Positions 54,766 through 63,623 of a stretch of 64,000 nucleotides of DNA are shown here, one piece after another. The translations under genes and the position numbers were made by a program. Each line of letters starts with the position of its first letter. The stretch's first letter is position 1. The stretch is from CAVTBT01 sp963733065 (GTDB lineage Bacteria > Actinomycetota > Thermoleophilia > Gaiellales > Gaiellaceae): contig CAVTBT010000003.1 of assembly GCA_963733065.1 (NCBI GenBank), forward strand, positions 329,323 to 393,322, in the 5' to 3' direction. The notes below the pieces were generated by a model, which made no database searches, was not told where the DNA came from, and worked only from the letters and a program-made list of their open reading frames with translations.

Positions 54766-55281
54766 CTAGCGGGTGCCGAAGTCGGCGACAACGACCGTCA
54801 CCGTGCGGTCGCCGAAGAAGCCGGGGGCGCGCCTCGCAGTGAGCGCGGCGATGCCGATCTCGCGCCAGACTGGGGACAGGAGCACCGCGCGGTGCGGCGG
54901 GCTGTCGAGCCAGGCACGGACGACCCGGCGAGCGTGCGGCCGGCCGACGCTCCACAGCAGGTTCTCCCCGACGCGCCAGCCGGACGTCTGGGGATAGAAG
55001 CGCTCGATCCGCTCCCACGAGCTGGCCCCGTCCGGAGAGTCGTGCGAGAAGAAGCCCTCGGTCAGCATCGAACGGCCGTGCGCGACCGCGGCGGCGTCGA
55101 GGCCGTCCGCAGCTTGCAGCGACCCGAGGCCGAGCTTTCCGCGCAGGGCGTTGACCTCCTCGAGCACCGTGCGCTCCAGCGCAGGGGCGGCCGCGACGGC
55201 GGTAGCCGAAGGGGTTGCGGGGGCGGGGGCAGCCCAGATCGCGAAGGTCGCGATCGTCGCCAGTAGGGCGAACTGGCGCAC
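54766..55281 (-). CDS. Secreted CAP-domain (SCP/PR-1-like) protein
   Basis: 171-residue exported protein. An N-terminal signal (FALLATIATFAIWAAPAPA) precedes a CAP domain with the typical core: LEEVNALRGKLGLGSLQAAD, AVAHGRSMLTEGFFSHDSPDG, GENLLWSVG, and AWLDSPPHRAVLLSPVWREIG. GTG 55281 is the only in-frame start that gives a signal peptide. Bacterial CAP proteins are extracellular with mostly undefined roles (for example SafA/YkwD types). It is followed 38 bases upstream by the AI-2E-family gene on the same strand. Confidence 0.87.
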   Translation of the reverse strand: MRQFALLATIATFAIWAAPAPATPSATAVAAAPALERTVLEEVNALRGKLGLGSLQAADGLDAAAVAHGRSMLTEGFFSHDSPDGASSWERIERFYPQTSGWRVGENLLWSVGRPHARRVVRAWLDSPPHRAVLLSPVWREIGIAALTARRAPGFFGDRTVTVVVADFGTR

Positions 55282-55319
55282 AGCGCGGGGAGCATGACCA
55301 CTGGTGTCGAACGAGTCAA

Positions 55320-56399
55320 CTAGGAACCGGCGGTGCCCGGGGCCTCTTCGACCGGTGTCGAGCGCCTGTGGGCCAGGAAATCGCGCAGCACGACCTGGAT
55401 CGTGCCGGCAAACGGGATGGCGCCGAGCGCCCCGACGACACCGGCCAGCTCGGCGCCGATCAGGACGGCAATGAGCACCGCGAGCGGTGACAGGCGCACG
55501 GTGCGGCCGTACACCATCGGCTGCAGCACGTGGTTCTCGAATTGCTGGTAGGCAAGGAAGAACCCGACGACGATCAAGCCTTTCACCCAGCCCTCGTCGA
55601 TGAACGCAACGAGCGACACGATGACGGCCGCGATCGTCGCGCCGGCGAGCGGCACGAGGTCGAGCAGCGCGACGAGCAGCCCGAGCGCGACTGCGTACTG
55701 CACGCCGACGAGGAGCAGCATGACGGTGGAAGTGACGCCGGCGACCAGGCTGATGAGCAGGTTGCCGGCGACGTAGCCGCCGACGACGCGGTAGATCTCC
55801 TGCCCCATCGCGCGCCAGCGCGGCTGCTGCTCCTCCGGCAGGAGCGCGTAGAAGCGCTCGACCCACTGGCGTCCCTCGAGCAGCATGAACAGCGTCAGGA
55901 ACGTGATCGTGAGGATGGCGACGATCGCGGTGACGACGCTCTTCGTGACCGAGAGCGCCGTGCCCGACAGGCCCAGCACCCCGGCTGCGCCCTGCTTCTC
56001 GACAGCCTCGCGGATCCGCTCGACGAGCTGGTAGTCGCGCTCGAGGAACCCAAGCCGGCCGCGACCCTCGGTGAGGTCCTGCACGTAGCCCGGCACGGCG
56101 TCGGCGAAGTCGTTCACCTCACGCACGAGCGTCGGCACGAACAGCGCCCCGACCGCGACGATGACCAGGATCGCACCGACGAACGTGATGCCGACCGCTG
56201 CTCCGCGCCGCGAGACGCCGTGTGCCTGCAGCCACTCCACAGCCGGGTTCAGCGCGAGCGCGAGGAAGACGGCGATCAGCACCCAGATCAGGACGCTCTG
56301 CGCGACGAGGATCACGCGAATGACCGCGAACGTCGCGAGGATCAGGCCCAGCACGACCAGGATGGCACGCGGGCGGAAGCGGACAAGACGCTCGTCCAC
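55320..56399 (-). CDS. AI-2E family (PerM/UPF0118) membrane protein
   Basis: 359-residue polytopic membrane protein with the AI-2E-family plan: N-terminal helices (ILVVLGLILATFAVIRVILV; VLIWVLIAVFLALALNPAVE), a soluble middle region, then a block of helices with the conserved VAGNLLISLVAGV, DLVPLAGATIAAVI and FENHVLQPMVYGRTVRLSPL. Members export AI-2 or act as Na+/H+ antiporters; the role here is unknown. A short basic tail ends the protein. Confidence 0.92.
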   Translation of the reverse strand: MDERLVRFRPRAILVVLGLILATFAVIRVILVAQSVLIWVLIAVFLALALNPAVEWLQAHGVSRRGAAVGITFVGAILVIVAVGALFVPTLVREVNDFADAVPGYVQDLTEGRGRLGFLERDYQLVERIREAVEKQGAAGVLGLSGTALSVTKSVVTAIVAILTITFLTLFMLLEGRQWVERFYALLPEEQQPRWRAMGQEIYRVVGGYVAGNLLISLVAGVTSTVMLLLVGVQYAVALGLLVALLDLVPLAGATIAAVIVSLVAFIDEGWVKGLIVVGFFLAYQQFENHVLQPMVYGRTVRLSPLAVLIAVLIGAELAGVVGALGAIPFAGTIQVVLRDFLAHRRSTPVEEAPGTAGS

Positions 56400-56440
56400 G
56401 GCGCGAGCTTATGGACGGGGCCGGATGGCTTCGACGCGCG

Positions 56441-57196
56441 CTACGCGGGGGCGGGCGCCTGGTCGTCCTGCTCGGCGAAGAAGCGCACCACCCAGTAGGC
56501 GAAGACGGCGAAGAACACCACGGACTGCTCGAGCGACATGAAGATGCCGGCGAGCTGCTGGTCGGTCAGCGCCGACAGGCCCCACGTGCGCGGCGCCTCC
56601 TCGTAGAACTCGTAGACGGTGTCCGGAACGAGCGCGAGGACGAGGCCGATCGGGCTGCTGAAGACGAACGCCGCGAAGACGTACCCTGCGCGCGCACCGC
56701 TCGCGAGCCGCCGGGGCGCGTCGTGCACGACCGGCCACCACATCAGCACGCCGGTCGCGACGTAGAGCGCGTGCTCGAGGTGGAGCAGCCCATGCGGGCT
56801 CCGCAGCGCGGCGTCGTAGACGGCCGGCACGTGCCAGACGACGTAGTTCGCGAGCCACAGCGGCAGCGCGACCAGCGGAAGCGTGAGCACGCCCGCTCCG
56901 GGGAGGGCCGCGAGCCTCGCCGCCATCACGGGCGTGAGGCCGAGCACCGCAAGGAGCGGCGCCCACTCGGCGAGCACGACGTTCTGGAGCAGGTGCACGA
57001 CCAGCAGTCGCTCGACGGCGAGCGTGTGCAGGGGCGTGACGGAGACGACGAGCAGGAGCACGATGGCGGCGGTGAAGCAAGCGACCCGCCAGGCGGGCGC
57101 CCCGCCGAGCCGTCGCAGGCCCAACCAGTAGGCGCCCGCGAGGCCCGGCAGGATGACGAGCGCCTCCGGGTTCCACGGCCACGCGTACGGATCCAC
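56441..57196 (-). CDS. ctaG: CtaG-like cytochrome c oxidase assembly protein
   Basis: 251-residue integral membrane protein of the caa3_CtaG family, which helps assemble copper-containing caa3 oxidase in Bacillus. The pattern includes HTLAVERLLVVHLLQNVVL, WLANYVVWHVPAVYDAAL with conserved histidines, and LHLEHALYVATGVLMWWPVV. About seven membrane segments are predicted. No oxidase subunit gene lies in this window. ATG 57196 begins just 28 bases before a divergent tRNA-Gly. Confidence 0.88.
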   Translation of the reverse strand: MDPYAWPWNPEALVILPGLAGAYWLGLRRLGGAPAWRVACFTAAIVLLLVVSVTPLHTLAVERLLVVHLLQNVVLAEWAPLLAVLGLTPVMAARLAALPGAGVLTLPLVALPLWLANYVVWHVPAVYDAALRSPHGLLHLEHALYVATGVLMWWPVVHDAPRRLASGARAGYVFAAFVFSSPIGLVLALVPDTVYEFYEEAPRTWGLSALTDQQLAGIFMSLEQSVVFFAVFAYWVVRFFAEQDDQAPAPA

Positions 57197-57224
57197 GCGG
57201 CTACGCTACTGCCGCCTCACGCGC

Positions 57225-57295
<71 letters not shown>

Positions 57296-57418
57296 TCCAG
57301 CCTGCGGAGCACGCCAGCCTGCGATCCGGACGCCGCGGCCTCCTGATACCCAGTTCAGCAGCCCCGCACGTAAGCCAGCTCGCAGACGCGCTCGCTGAGG
57401 TACATCGTCGTGGCGCTC

Positions 57419-57742
57419 CTAGGAGTCGTTCCGACCTGTGAGCGAGTCAACGATTGCCTCGCCGGCTGTCTTGACGTCGGTGGCGAGCGCGTCGTGGAGT
57501 TCTTCCTTGCTCATCTTCGAGCGGCCGGGTAGGTCTTCGGCCTGGGCACGCTTGTAGAGCTCGTCGCGGCTGAGCGAGTCCAATTCGGCTCTGGAAGCGC
57601 GTTGGCGCTTGAAATCTGTGATGAGATCGCGGCGCGTCCCGAGCAGGTACCCGCCAGAGAGTCCGAGCAGCAGGCCGAACGCAAGTGGGAACACGGGGAA
57701 TCCATTTCGTCTTGTCGTTCCCTTGGCCCGATCCTCGTTCAC
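57419..57742 (-). CDS. Membrane-anchored SAP/Rho_N-like domain protein, 107 aa
   Basis: 107-residue protein with one membrane segment near the N-terminus (FPVFPLAFGLLLGLSGGYLL), then a soluble helical part with a Rho_N/SAP-like motif SRDELYKRAQAEDLPGRSKM-SKEELHDAL. This motif often binds nucleic acid or appears in small Actinomycetota proteins of unknown role. GTG 57742 has GGGAG just upstream. The 57743-57944 gap shows no other supported gene. Confidence 0.68.
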   Translation of the reverse strand: MNEDRAKGTTRRNGFPVFPLAFGLLLGLSGGYLLGTRRDLITDFKRQRASRAELDSLSRDELYKRAQAEDLPGRSKMSKEELHDALATDVKTAGEAIVDSLTGRNDS

Positions 57743-57944
57743 GAGTTCTCCCTCGGATTGGAGTCGAACTTGTGTTCCCCGAGGTGGATCCGCGAAACGC
57801 GGCTCTCCGGAGCTGCCCGCACGCCGAAACCCGCGTCTGCGCCCACTGAGCGGCGGCCCCTGAGGCTCTTGGAGCGCCGCGCTATTCGGCGGTCGCGACA
57901 CACTTCCGCTGCGGACAAGCTGCGCAAACCGCCTGGTTGAGCGA

Positions 57945-58018
57945 TCGGGACGGCGAGATTCGAACTCGCGGCCTCCTGCTCCCAAAGCAGGCGCGCTACC
58001 AGGCTGCGCTACGTCCCG
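57945..58018 (-). tRNA. tRNA-Pro (anticodon UGG)
   Basis: 74-base cloverleaf: acceptor CGGGACG/CGTCCCG, D-arm GCGC/GCGC, anticodon stem CCTGC/GCAGG with loop TTTGGGA (anticodon TGG, reading CCA), T-arm GCGAGTTCGAATCTCGC, discriminator A. The 5' C1-G72 pair is typical of bacterial tRNA-Pro. It is divergent from the EamA transporter. Confidence 0.95.
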
Positions 58019-58060
58019 TCAGGCGGAGTGTAGAGACGACGGCGCCGCTAGCCTCGCTGC

Positions 58061-59011
58061 GTGGTCGACGCGCCGACGATTCCGCGGGCCCGCCCGCGGC
58101 CCGGCGGACGACCGGCGCTCGGCTACGCGATGGTGCTGCTGGCGGCGTGCCTCTTCGCCGTCAACGGCACGGTGTCGAAGGTCGTGCTCGGATCGGGGAT
58201 CAGCCCGCTCGAGCTGACCCAGGTGCGCTCGACCGGCGCCTGCGTGGGCTTCCTGGTGGCCGTCCTCCTCCTGCGCCCGGCGTCGTTGCGCGCCACGCCG
58301 CGCGAGCTGGCACTGCTCGCGGTCTTCGGCGTGGCGGGCGTTGCGTTCGTGCAGTGGTTCTACTTCATCGCCATCGAGCGGCTCCCGGTCGGGATCGCGC
58401 TGCTCATCCAGTACCTCGCTCCCCTGCTCGTCGCGCTGTTCGCGCGGTACGTGCTGCACGAGCGGGTACGGCGGCGGATCTGGCTGGCGCTGGCCCTCGC
58501 GCTCACGGGTCTCGCGCTCGTGGTGGAGGTCTGGCAAGGGGTCACTCTCGACGGGGTCGGCGTCGCCGCAGCGCTCGGCGGTGCCTGCTCCCTGGCGATC
58601 TACGTCCTGATGGCCGAGCGCGAGACGACGCACCGCGACCCGGCCTCGCTCTCGTTCTTTGGGTTCCTGTTCGCGGCCGCGTTCTGGGCGCTCGTCCAGC
58701 CGCTCTGGCGGTTTCCCTTCGGGCGCCTGGACGATTCGGTGTCGTTGCTCGGCAACTTCGACGACCGGACGGCGCCGACGTGGCTCCTGGTGCTCTTCGT
58801 GGTCGTCGGCGGCACGATGGTCACCTTCGCGCTCATCAACACGGCGCTGCGCCACGTCTCAGCCACCCGGGTCGCCATCGCCGCGATGCTCGAGCCCGTG
58901 GCCGCCAGCGTCGTCGCGTACGCCTGGCTCGGAGAAACGTTCGCCGCGGTGCAGCTCGTCGGCGCCGTAATCGTCCTGGCGGCGATCGTGCTCGCGCAGA
59001 CGGCCCGCTGA
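58061..59011 (+). CDS. EamA/DMT-family transporter
   Basis: 316-residue membrane protein with ten predicted helices in two EamA repeats. The first half contains YAMVLLAACLFAVNGTVSKV and IERLPVGIALLIQYLAPLLV; the second has a matching ALRHVSATRVAIAAMLEPVA followed by YAWLGETFAAVQLVGAVIVL. Such proteins export amino acids or other metabolites, and the substrate is not evident. GTG 58061 sits 42 bases downstream of the divergent tRNA-Pro. Its 3' end overlaps the converging response-regulator frame by 176 bases. Confidence 0.9.
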   Translation: MVDAPTIPRARPRPGGRPALGYAMVLLAACLFAVNGTVSKVVLGSGISPLELTQVRSTGACVGFLVAVLLLRPASLRATPRELALLAVFGVAGVAFVQWFYFIAIERLPVGIALLIQYLAPLLVALFARYVLHERVRRRIWLALALALTGLALVVEVWQGVTLDGVGVAAALGGACSLAIYVLMAERETTHRDPASLSFFGFLFAAAFWALVQPLWRFPFGRLDDSVSLLGNFDDRTAPTWLLVLFVVVGGTMVTFALINTALRHVSATRVAIAAMLEPVAASVVAYAWLGETFAAVQLVGAVIVLAAIVLAQTAR

Positions 59012-59465
59012 CGGGAGGCCGGTAGACGGTCTCGGCGTCGGCGAGCGCGCGCAGCTCGGCGAGCTTCTCGCGGCGCAGCTGATCCCGCTCGCCGCGGTCG
59101 ATGCGCTCGAGCAGCCGCCGGACGAGCGATGCGAGGTCGACGGGATTGAACGGCTTCGTGATGTAGTCGACGCCACCGATGTCGAGGCCCCGGGCGCGGT
59201 CTCGGAACTCGGCGCGGGCGGTGAGGAAGATGATCGGGATCTCGTCGGTCTCGACGTCCTCGAGCAGTTCCTCGGCCACGGCCCAGCCGTCGAGGCCGGG
59301 CATCATCACGTCCAGGAGCACGAGGTCCGGCTGGACGGTCCGCGCCAGCTCGAGCCCGGTCGGCCCGTCGCCCGCCTCGACGACGTCGATGCCCTCGGCC
59401 TCCAGGTTGACCCGGCAGAGGAGGCGGATCGGCGCCTCGTCGTCGATGATCAGGACCCTCGTCAT
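58836..59465 (-). CDS. Two-component response regulator (CheY-like receiver)
   Basis: Receiver domain at residues 1-122: acidic pair D8/D9 (VLIIDDEAPIRLL), phosphoacceptor Asp52 (LVLLDVMMPGLDGW), Thr82 (FLTARAEF) and Lys104 (YITKPFNPVDL). A short helical tail (RRLLERIDRGERDQLRREKL) follows, with no DNA-binding domain. The remaining arginine-rich 60 residues run antisense through the EamA gene and are probably not natural; the real end may lie near 59020. ATG 59465 overlaps the stop of the sensor kinase (ATGA). A single-domain output suggests signalling by protein contact. Confidence 0.88.
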   Translation of the reverse strand: MTRVLIIDDEAPIRLLCRVNLEAEGIDVVEAGDGPTGLELARTVQPDLVLLDVMMPGLDGWAVAEELLEDVETDEIPIIFLTARAEFRDRARGLDIGGVDYITKPFNPVDLASLVRRLLERIDRGERDQLRREKLAELRALADAETVYRPPVSGPSARARSPPGRLRRRRAAPRRTFLRARRTRRRWRPRARASRRWRPGWLRRGAAPC

Positions 59466-62400
59466 CCCGAACCTCCAGGCCGTTCTACCCCTGCCAGCAG
59501 GGTTTCAGTCTTGGCGCGGGGCAGCTCGAACGCGAACGTCGAGCCCCGTCCCCCGCCGAGTCGACCCAGATGCGGCCGCCCATGGCGGTGACGAGTCCCT
59601 CGGCGATGAAGAGCCCGATGCCGGTGCTGCCCTTGCCGACGCTCTGGGCGCCCGCGTCGCCGCGATAGAACTTGCGAAAGATGTGCTCCTGCTTCGCGGC
59701 GGAGATGCCGAGCCCTTCGTCCGCGACGCGCACCTCGACCGAGCCCGCCTCCCCGAGCCTGGCCCCGACGACGACCCGCCCGCCGGCGGGTGAGTAGCGC
59801 ACCGCGTTGTCCAGGAGGATCGACAGCACCTGTCGCAGCTTGTCTCGATCGGCCTCGGCGTCGAGCGGCTCGTCCGGCAGCTCCGCGACGAAGCGGTGCC
59901 CGTTGCCACCGAGGCTCGTCTCGACCGCTCGCAGCGTCTCCGAGACGACCGAGCCCACGTCGGTCGGCGCGAGGCGGAGTTGGACGTCGCCGCCCTCGAG
60001 GCGCGCCACCGACAGCAGCATGTCGACGGTCGTGGTCAACCGCTCCGATTCGGACGCGATGTAGCGGAGGAACGTGCGCCGCTCCTCGTCACCGAACTGC
60101 ACGTCCTCGCGTAGCAGGGTCTCGGCGAACCCGTAGATCGACGTCAACGGTGTGCGCAGCTCGTGCGAGACCGCCGAGACGAACTCGGACTTCATCTGCT
60201 CGACGACGCGCTCCTCGGAGATGTCCCTGAACGCGAAGATCCGCCCCGCGACCGCGCCCGCGGGATCGGTCATGACCGCCTCGGTGATCGAGAGCCAGAC
60301 GTCCTCGGTGCCGCGCCGGATCGCAGCCAGCCGGCCGGGCACCGAGGTCCCTTCCGCCGAGAGGGCCGGACCGAGCGCGTGCTCCGGCGGACGGCCCAGC
60401 GCCTCCGTCGCCGGCACGCCGGTGATGCGCTCGGCGGCCGCGTTCCAGAGCACGACCGCGCCGTCGCGGTCGACCGCGACGATGCCGTCGGCGACGTTGG
60501 CCAGGATCGCCTCGCTCTGGCCCTGGTCGAGCGCGACGCGCTGGTAGAGCTCGGCGTTCGTGAGCGCGGTGGCGGCGTTGCCGGCGAGCGCCTGGAGCGC
60601 GTCGACCTCCTCGCTGCGCCAGTCGCGGCGGCGAGAAGACAGCGCCGAGAGCACGCCGTACACGCTGCCGTCGGGGGCGATCATGGGCACGCCGACGTAG
60701 GCGCGGTAGCCGCCGGGGGCGAGCAGCGGATCGGCGTCGGCGTGGCGCTCGTCGGCCTGGATGTCGACGATCGTGGCCGGCTCGCGCGACTGGACGATGT
60801 GACCCGCAAGCGACGCGGTCGACGGGCTTCGCGCGCCGAGCACGCCGGTCGAGCCGGGGCCGACGGCGCCGTGCAGCACCAGCTCGTCGCCTTCGAGCAG
60901 GCGCACCGAGGCACCCTGCGCCTCGAGCAGCCGGGTCACCTGCCGCGGGATCTCGTCGAGCACGACTGCGGGGTCGAGCTCGGTGGTCAGGGTGCGGCCG
61001 GTCGAGGCGAGGTGCTGCGCCAGCGCCCGGGCCCGCCGCTCGACCTCGTAGACCTCGCTCCGCTCGAGCGCGCCGCGCGCCGCCGTCGCGACCTGGCGGG
61101 CCAGCTCGAGGTCGTCGTCGCTGAATACGCGCTCCTCGGTGAAGAGGACGATCACGAGGCCGCCCCGCTGGCCGCGGGCCTCCTCGACCGGAACCGCGAG
61201 CAGCGAGCGGGCGTCCGCGGCGGTGAGAGCTGCCTGCCAGGCGGCGAACCGCCCGTCGTCATCGAGACTCGGAGCGGCGAGCACGCGATGCTCGGCGGCA
61301 GCCAGCTCGAGGCGTGTCCACTCCGACGTCGAGCAGCGGCACGAGCTCCGGCCGCAGCTCGTACGACCCCGGCCAGCTCGAGACGGTCGCCGACCGGCCG
61401 CGGAGCAGTGCGGCATCGCCGCCGAGGGCCTCCGCGGCGGCCTGCGCCACGGCGTCGAGCGTCGCCGCCGCGGACAGCGGCTCACCGAGCACGGAGGCAA
61501 TGCGAAGAACCCCTGCTGCACCTGCGCGCGGCGCGTGCTCTCGTCGAACGCCTCCGCGTTGCGAAGGGCGATGCCGGCCAGGCGGGCGAAGGCATCGAGG
61601 AGGCGGAGGTCGTCGTGGTCGAAGCGGTCGTGCTCGAGCGAGCAGACACCGAGCACCCCGCGCGTCTCGCCGCCGGCGACGATCGGCGCGTCCATCACCT
61701 CGGCGAACACCGCGAAGCTCGCGCTCGGCGGCGGCTGCTCCGTCTCGGCGAAGCGGCGTTTGAGGACGGGGCGTCCACTCTCGATCGCCGAGGCGAGCGT
61801 CCCCTCGACGGGGATCGTGCGGCCCACCTCCGTCTCGGGCAGCCCGCGCACGGCACGGCAGCGCAGCCGGTCCGAATCCTCCTCGAAGATCCAGCAGTCG
61901 GCGGCATCGGCCCCGAGCAGGCGGGTCAGCTCGTCGACGATCCGGGCGATCACGGCGTCGAACGTCAGCTCGCTCGCCGAGTGCCTGCCCGGCGTCCAGC
62001 AGCAGCGCGCTCTGCTCGGCCAGGCGGCGGCGATTCTCTTCGGAGGAGGCGCGCCGTCCGGATCGCCTGGCCGGCCTCCCGCGCGACCGCCTCGGCGAGG
62101 GCGATCGCCTCGGGTGACCAGGCGCCCGGCTCACGGCGGTGCAGGGCGAGGGCACCGATCGTCTCGTCGTCGACCACGATCGGGGTGGCGGCTGGCAGCA
62201 CCAGGCTCTCGAGGTCGAGCAGGACGGCGCGGTACTCGGGGACCGAGCTCGTCTGTCGTCTCGACGTCAGCGACCGCGACCGTACGGCCGGTGGCCTGGG
62301 CGAGGTTCGTGACCGGCAGGAGCCGCGCAGACTCGCCGACGGGAGGCAGCCCCTCTGCCGTCCATTCCGCGAGCGGCTGGTCGAGCCGCACGAGGCGGTC

Positions 62401-63384
62401 GGGGACAGGTCAAGTCAGACGCCGAGCTCACGCACGGCCACCGCGAGCACCGCGTCGAGGTCGAGCGCGGACCGCATCTCGGCACCGATGCGCGCGATCA
62501 GCCGCTCCCGCGCCAGCGCGTCGCGCAGCGCGGCCGCCGACCGTAGCCGCTCGAGGGCCAGCGCCCCCTCGCCGGCAAGCGCCTGCAGCACCTCGACCTC
62601 CTCGAGGGTGAACGACCGCGGCGAGGTCGAGCCCGCCGACGAGCACGCCCGACACGCGCTCGGGGGTCCGAGCGGAACGAACGCCGCGCTACGCATGCCG
62701 AGCCGCTCGACGAGCGTCCGGCTGACGCGTGGCGACGAGACGGCGTAGACGACCGTGAACGCCTTCTTCCGGTCGCGGCCGCGCTCGCGACGCCGGACGG
62801 CTCGGTGCGAAGGTCCATAACCAGCCAGTCGAGGGGAACCCCCTCCTTCAGCGCCGCCACGAAGCGCGCCGTCTGCCCCTCCTCGTCCAGGACCACGAGC
62901 GATCCGATCGCGACGTCGAGCACCTCGCACGCTTCCTCGACGAGCAGGCGCGCGGCAGTCTCCTCGTCACCCGCCCCCGTGAGCGCGAGCGACAGCCGCG
63001 ACACAGCATCGAGCTCACGCTCTCGCGCCGACCGCTGCACCTCCGCCTCACGGGCGTGGGTCGCGCCCGAGAGCGCGTTCCCGCGCTGCTTCCAGCGGGC
63101 GATGAACGCGACGGCCGGGAGCGCGGCCACCACGATCGCCGCGAGGAAGGCGAACGGATGCCCTCCGACCGGAGCGCCGTCGACGATCACGAGCACGGCC
63201 GTGATCGCCGCGGCGATGCCGACGCACGGGAACATCAGCGCGGTCGCGAAGTCCACGTCCCGCAGCCTCGAGCGCTCGCGCAGGAACGCCGGAGCAAGCG
63301 CCGCCGTCACGACGCCGTACAGCGCCGCAAGGAGGACGAGGACGGCGCCGCGTTGTCGAGCACCGCTTGCGTCTGTTCACTCAC
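59462..63384 (-). pseudogene. Multi-GAF/PAS sensor histidine kinase (about nine frameshifts)
   Basis: A long kinase of about 1,300 residues can be followed in broken frames. From the N-terminus: membrane segments (TALMFPCVGIAAAITAVLVI; FAFLAAIVVAALPAVAFIAR), several GAF modules (ETAARLLVEEACEVLDVAIG; RYIVDELTRLLGADAADC type; SLLAVPVEEARGQRGGLVIV; GGYRAYVGVPMIAPDGSVYG), a PAS domain (LANVADGIVAVDRDGAVVLW), HisKA (FVSAVSHELRTPLTSIYGF) and HATPase_c (ILLDNAVRYSPAGG; GSTGIGLFIAEGLVTAMGG). Indels lie near 63345, 62750, 62415, 62245, 62045, 61985, 61503, 61318 and 59555; the 61503/61318 pair compensates. The restored end overlaps the response regulator ATG (ATGA), so this is its partner. GTG 63384 is the likely start. 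Confidence 0.8.
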
Positions 63385-63419
63385 CGGGGGATCTCATCGT
63401 AGACCCTGTTTGTTGCAAA

Positions 63420-63439
63420 AATAGGCCGTTCGGCCTATT
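63420..63439. promoter_or_regulatory. AATAGGCCGTTCGGCCTATT palindrome
   Basis: A 20-base inverted repeat with perfect 9-base arms and a TT centre, extended imperfectly by TTGTT and AACAA on the flanks. It lies in the AT-richest stretch of the region, between the kinase start (36 bases away) and ispH. It touches the -35 element of the promoter at 63438-63466. It is a candidate operator controlling one or both divergent transcripts. Confidence 0.6.
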
Positions 63440-63466
63440 GGAAACAATTCGCCGGTTCTCTACCGT
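63438..63466 (+). promoter_or_regulatory. Putative promoter ahead of ispH
   Basis: TTGGAA (63438-63443), a 17-base spacer, and TACCGT (63461-63466) match the actinobacterial TTGnnn/TAnnnT pattern with ideal spacing. Transcription would begin near 63473 and run into the hairpin at 63542-63585 before reaching ispH. Confidence 0.45.
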
Positions 63467-63541
63467 CAACGGCACTGGGCGATGCGAACCGCGACCAGCA
63501 AGCTGTGGCCTGCTGGAGGCGGTCAGCGCGCTGCGAGAGGG

Positions 63542-63585
63542 CCCGGCGCTGCGACCCCCCCGAGCGCCGGGTCTTCTTGTCTTCT
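63542..63585 (+). terminator. Intrinsic terminator or attenuator ahead of ispH
   Basis: CCCGGCGCT pairs perfectly with AGCGCCGGG around a 12-base loop and is followed by the T-rich run TCTTCTTGTCTTCT, the only strong U-tailed hairpin found in the window. It lies 38 bases before the ispH start. With the promoter at 63438 it defines a short transcript of about 110 bases, either a small RNA or an attenuated leader. An upstream stem (CCAGCA with TGCTGG, 63505-63526 region) could be an alternative fold. Confidence 0.6.
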
Positions 63586-63623
63586 GAGGGACACCGCCCG
63601 ATCGCCCTGGCTACGCTGCTGAC

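Noticed and set aside
63482..63621. Leader peptide of 46 codons ahead of ispH
   Set aside because: It has no run of regulatory codons and no convincing ribosome site, and its frame passes through the terminator; kept only as part of the leader-region observation.
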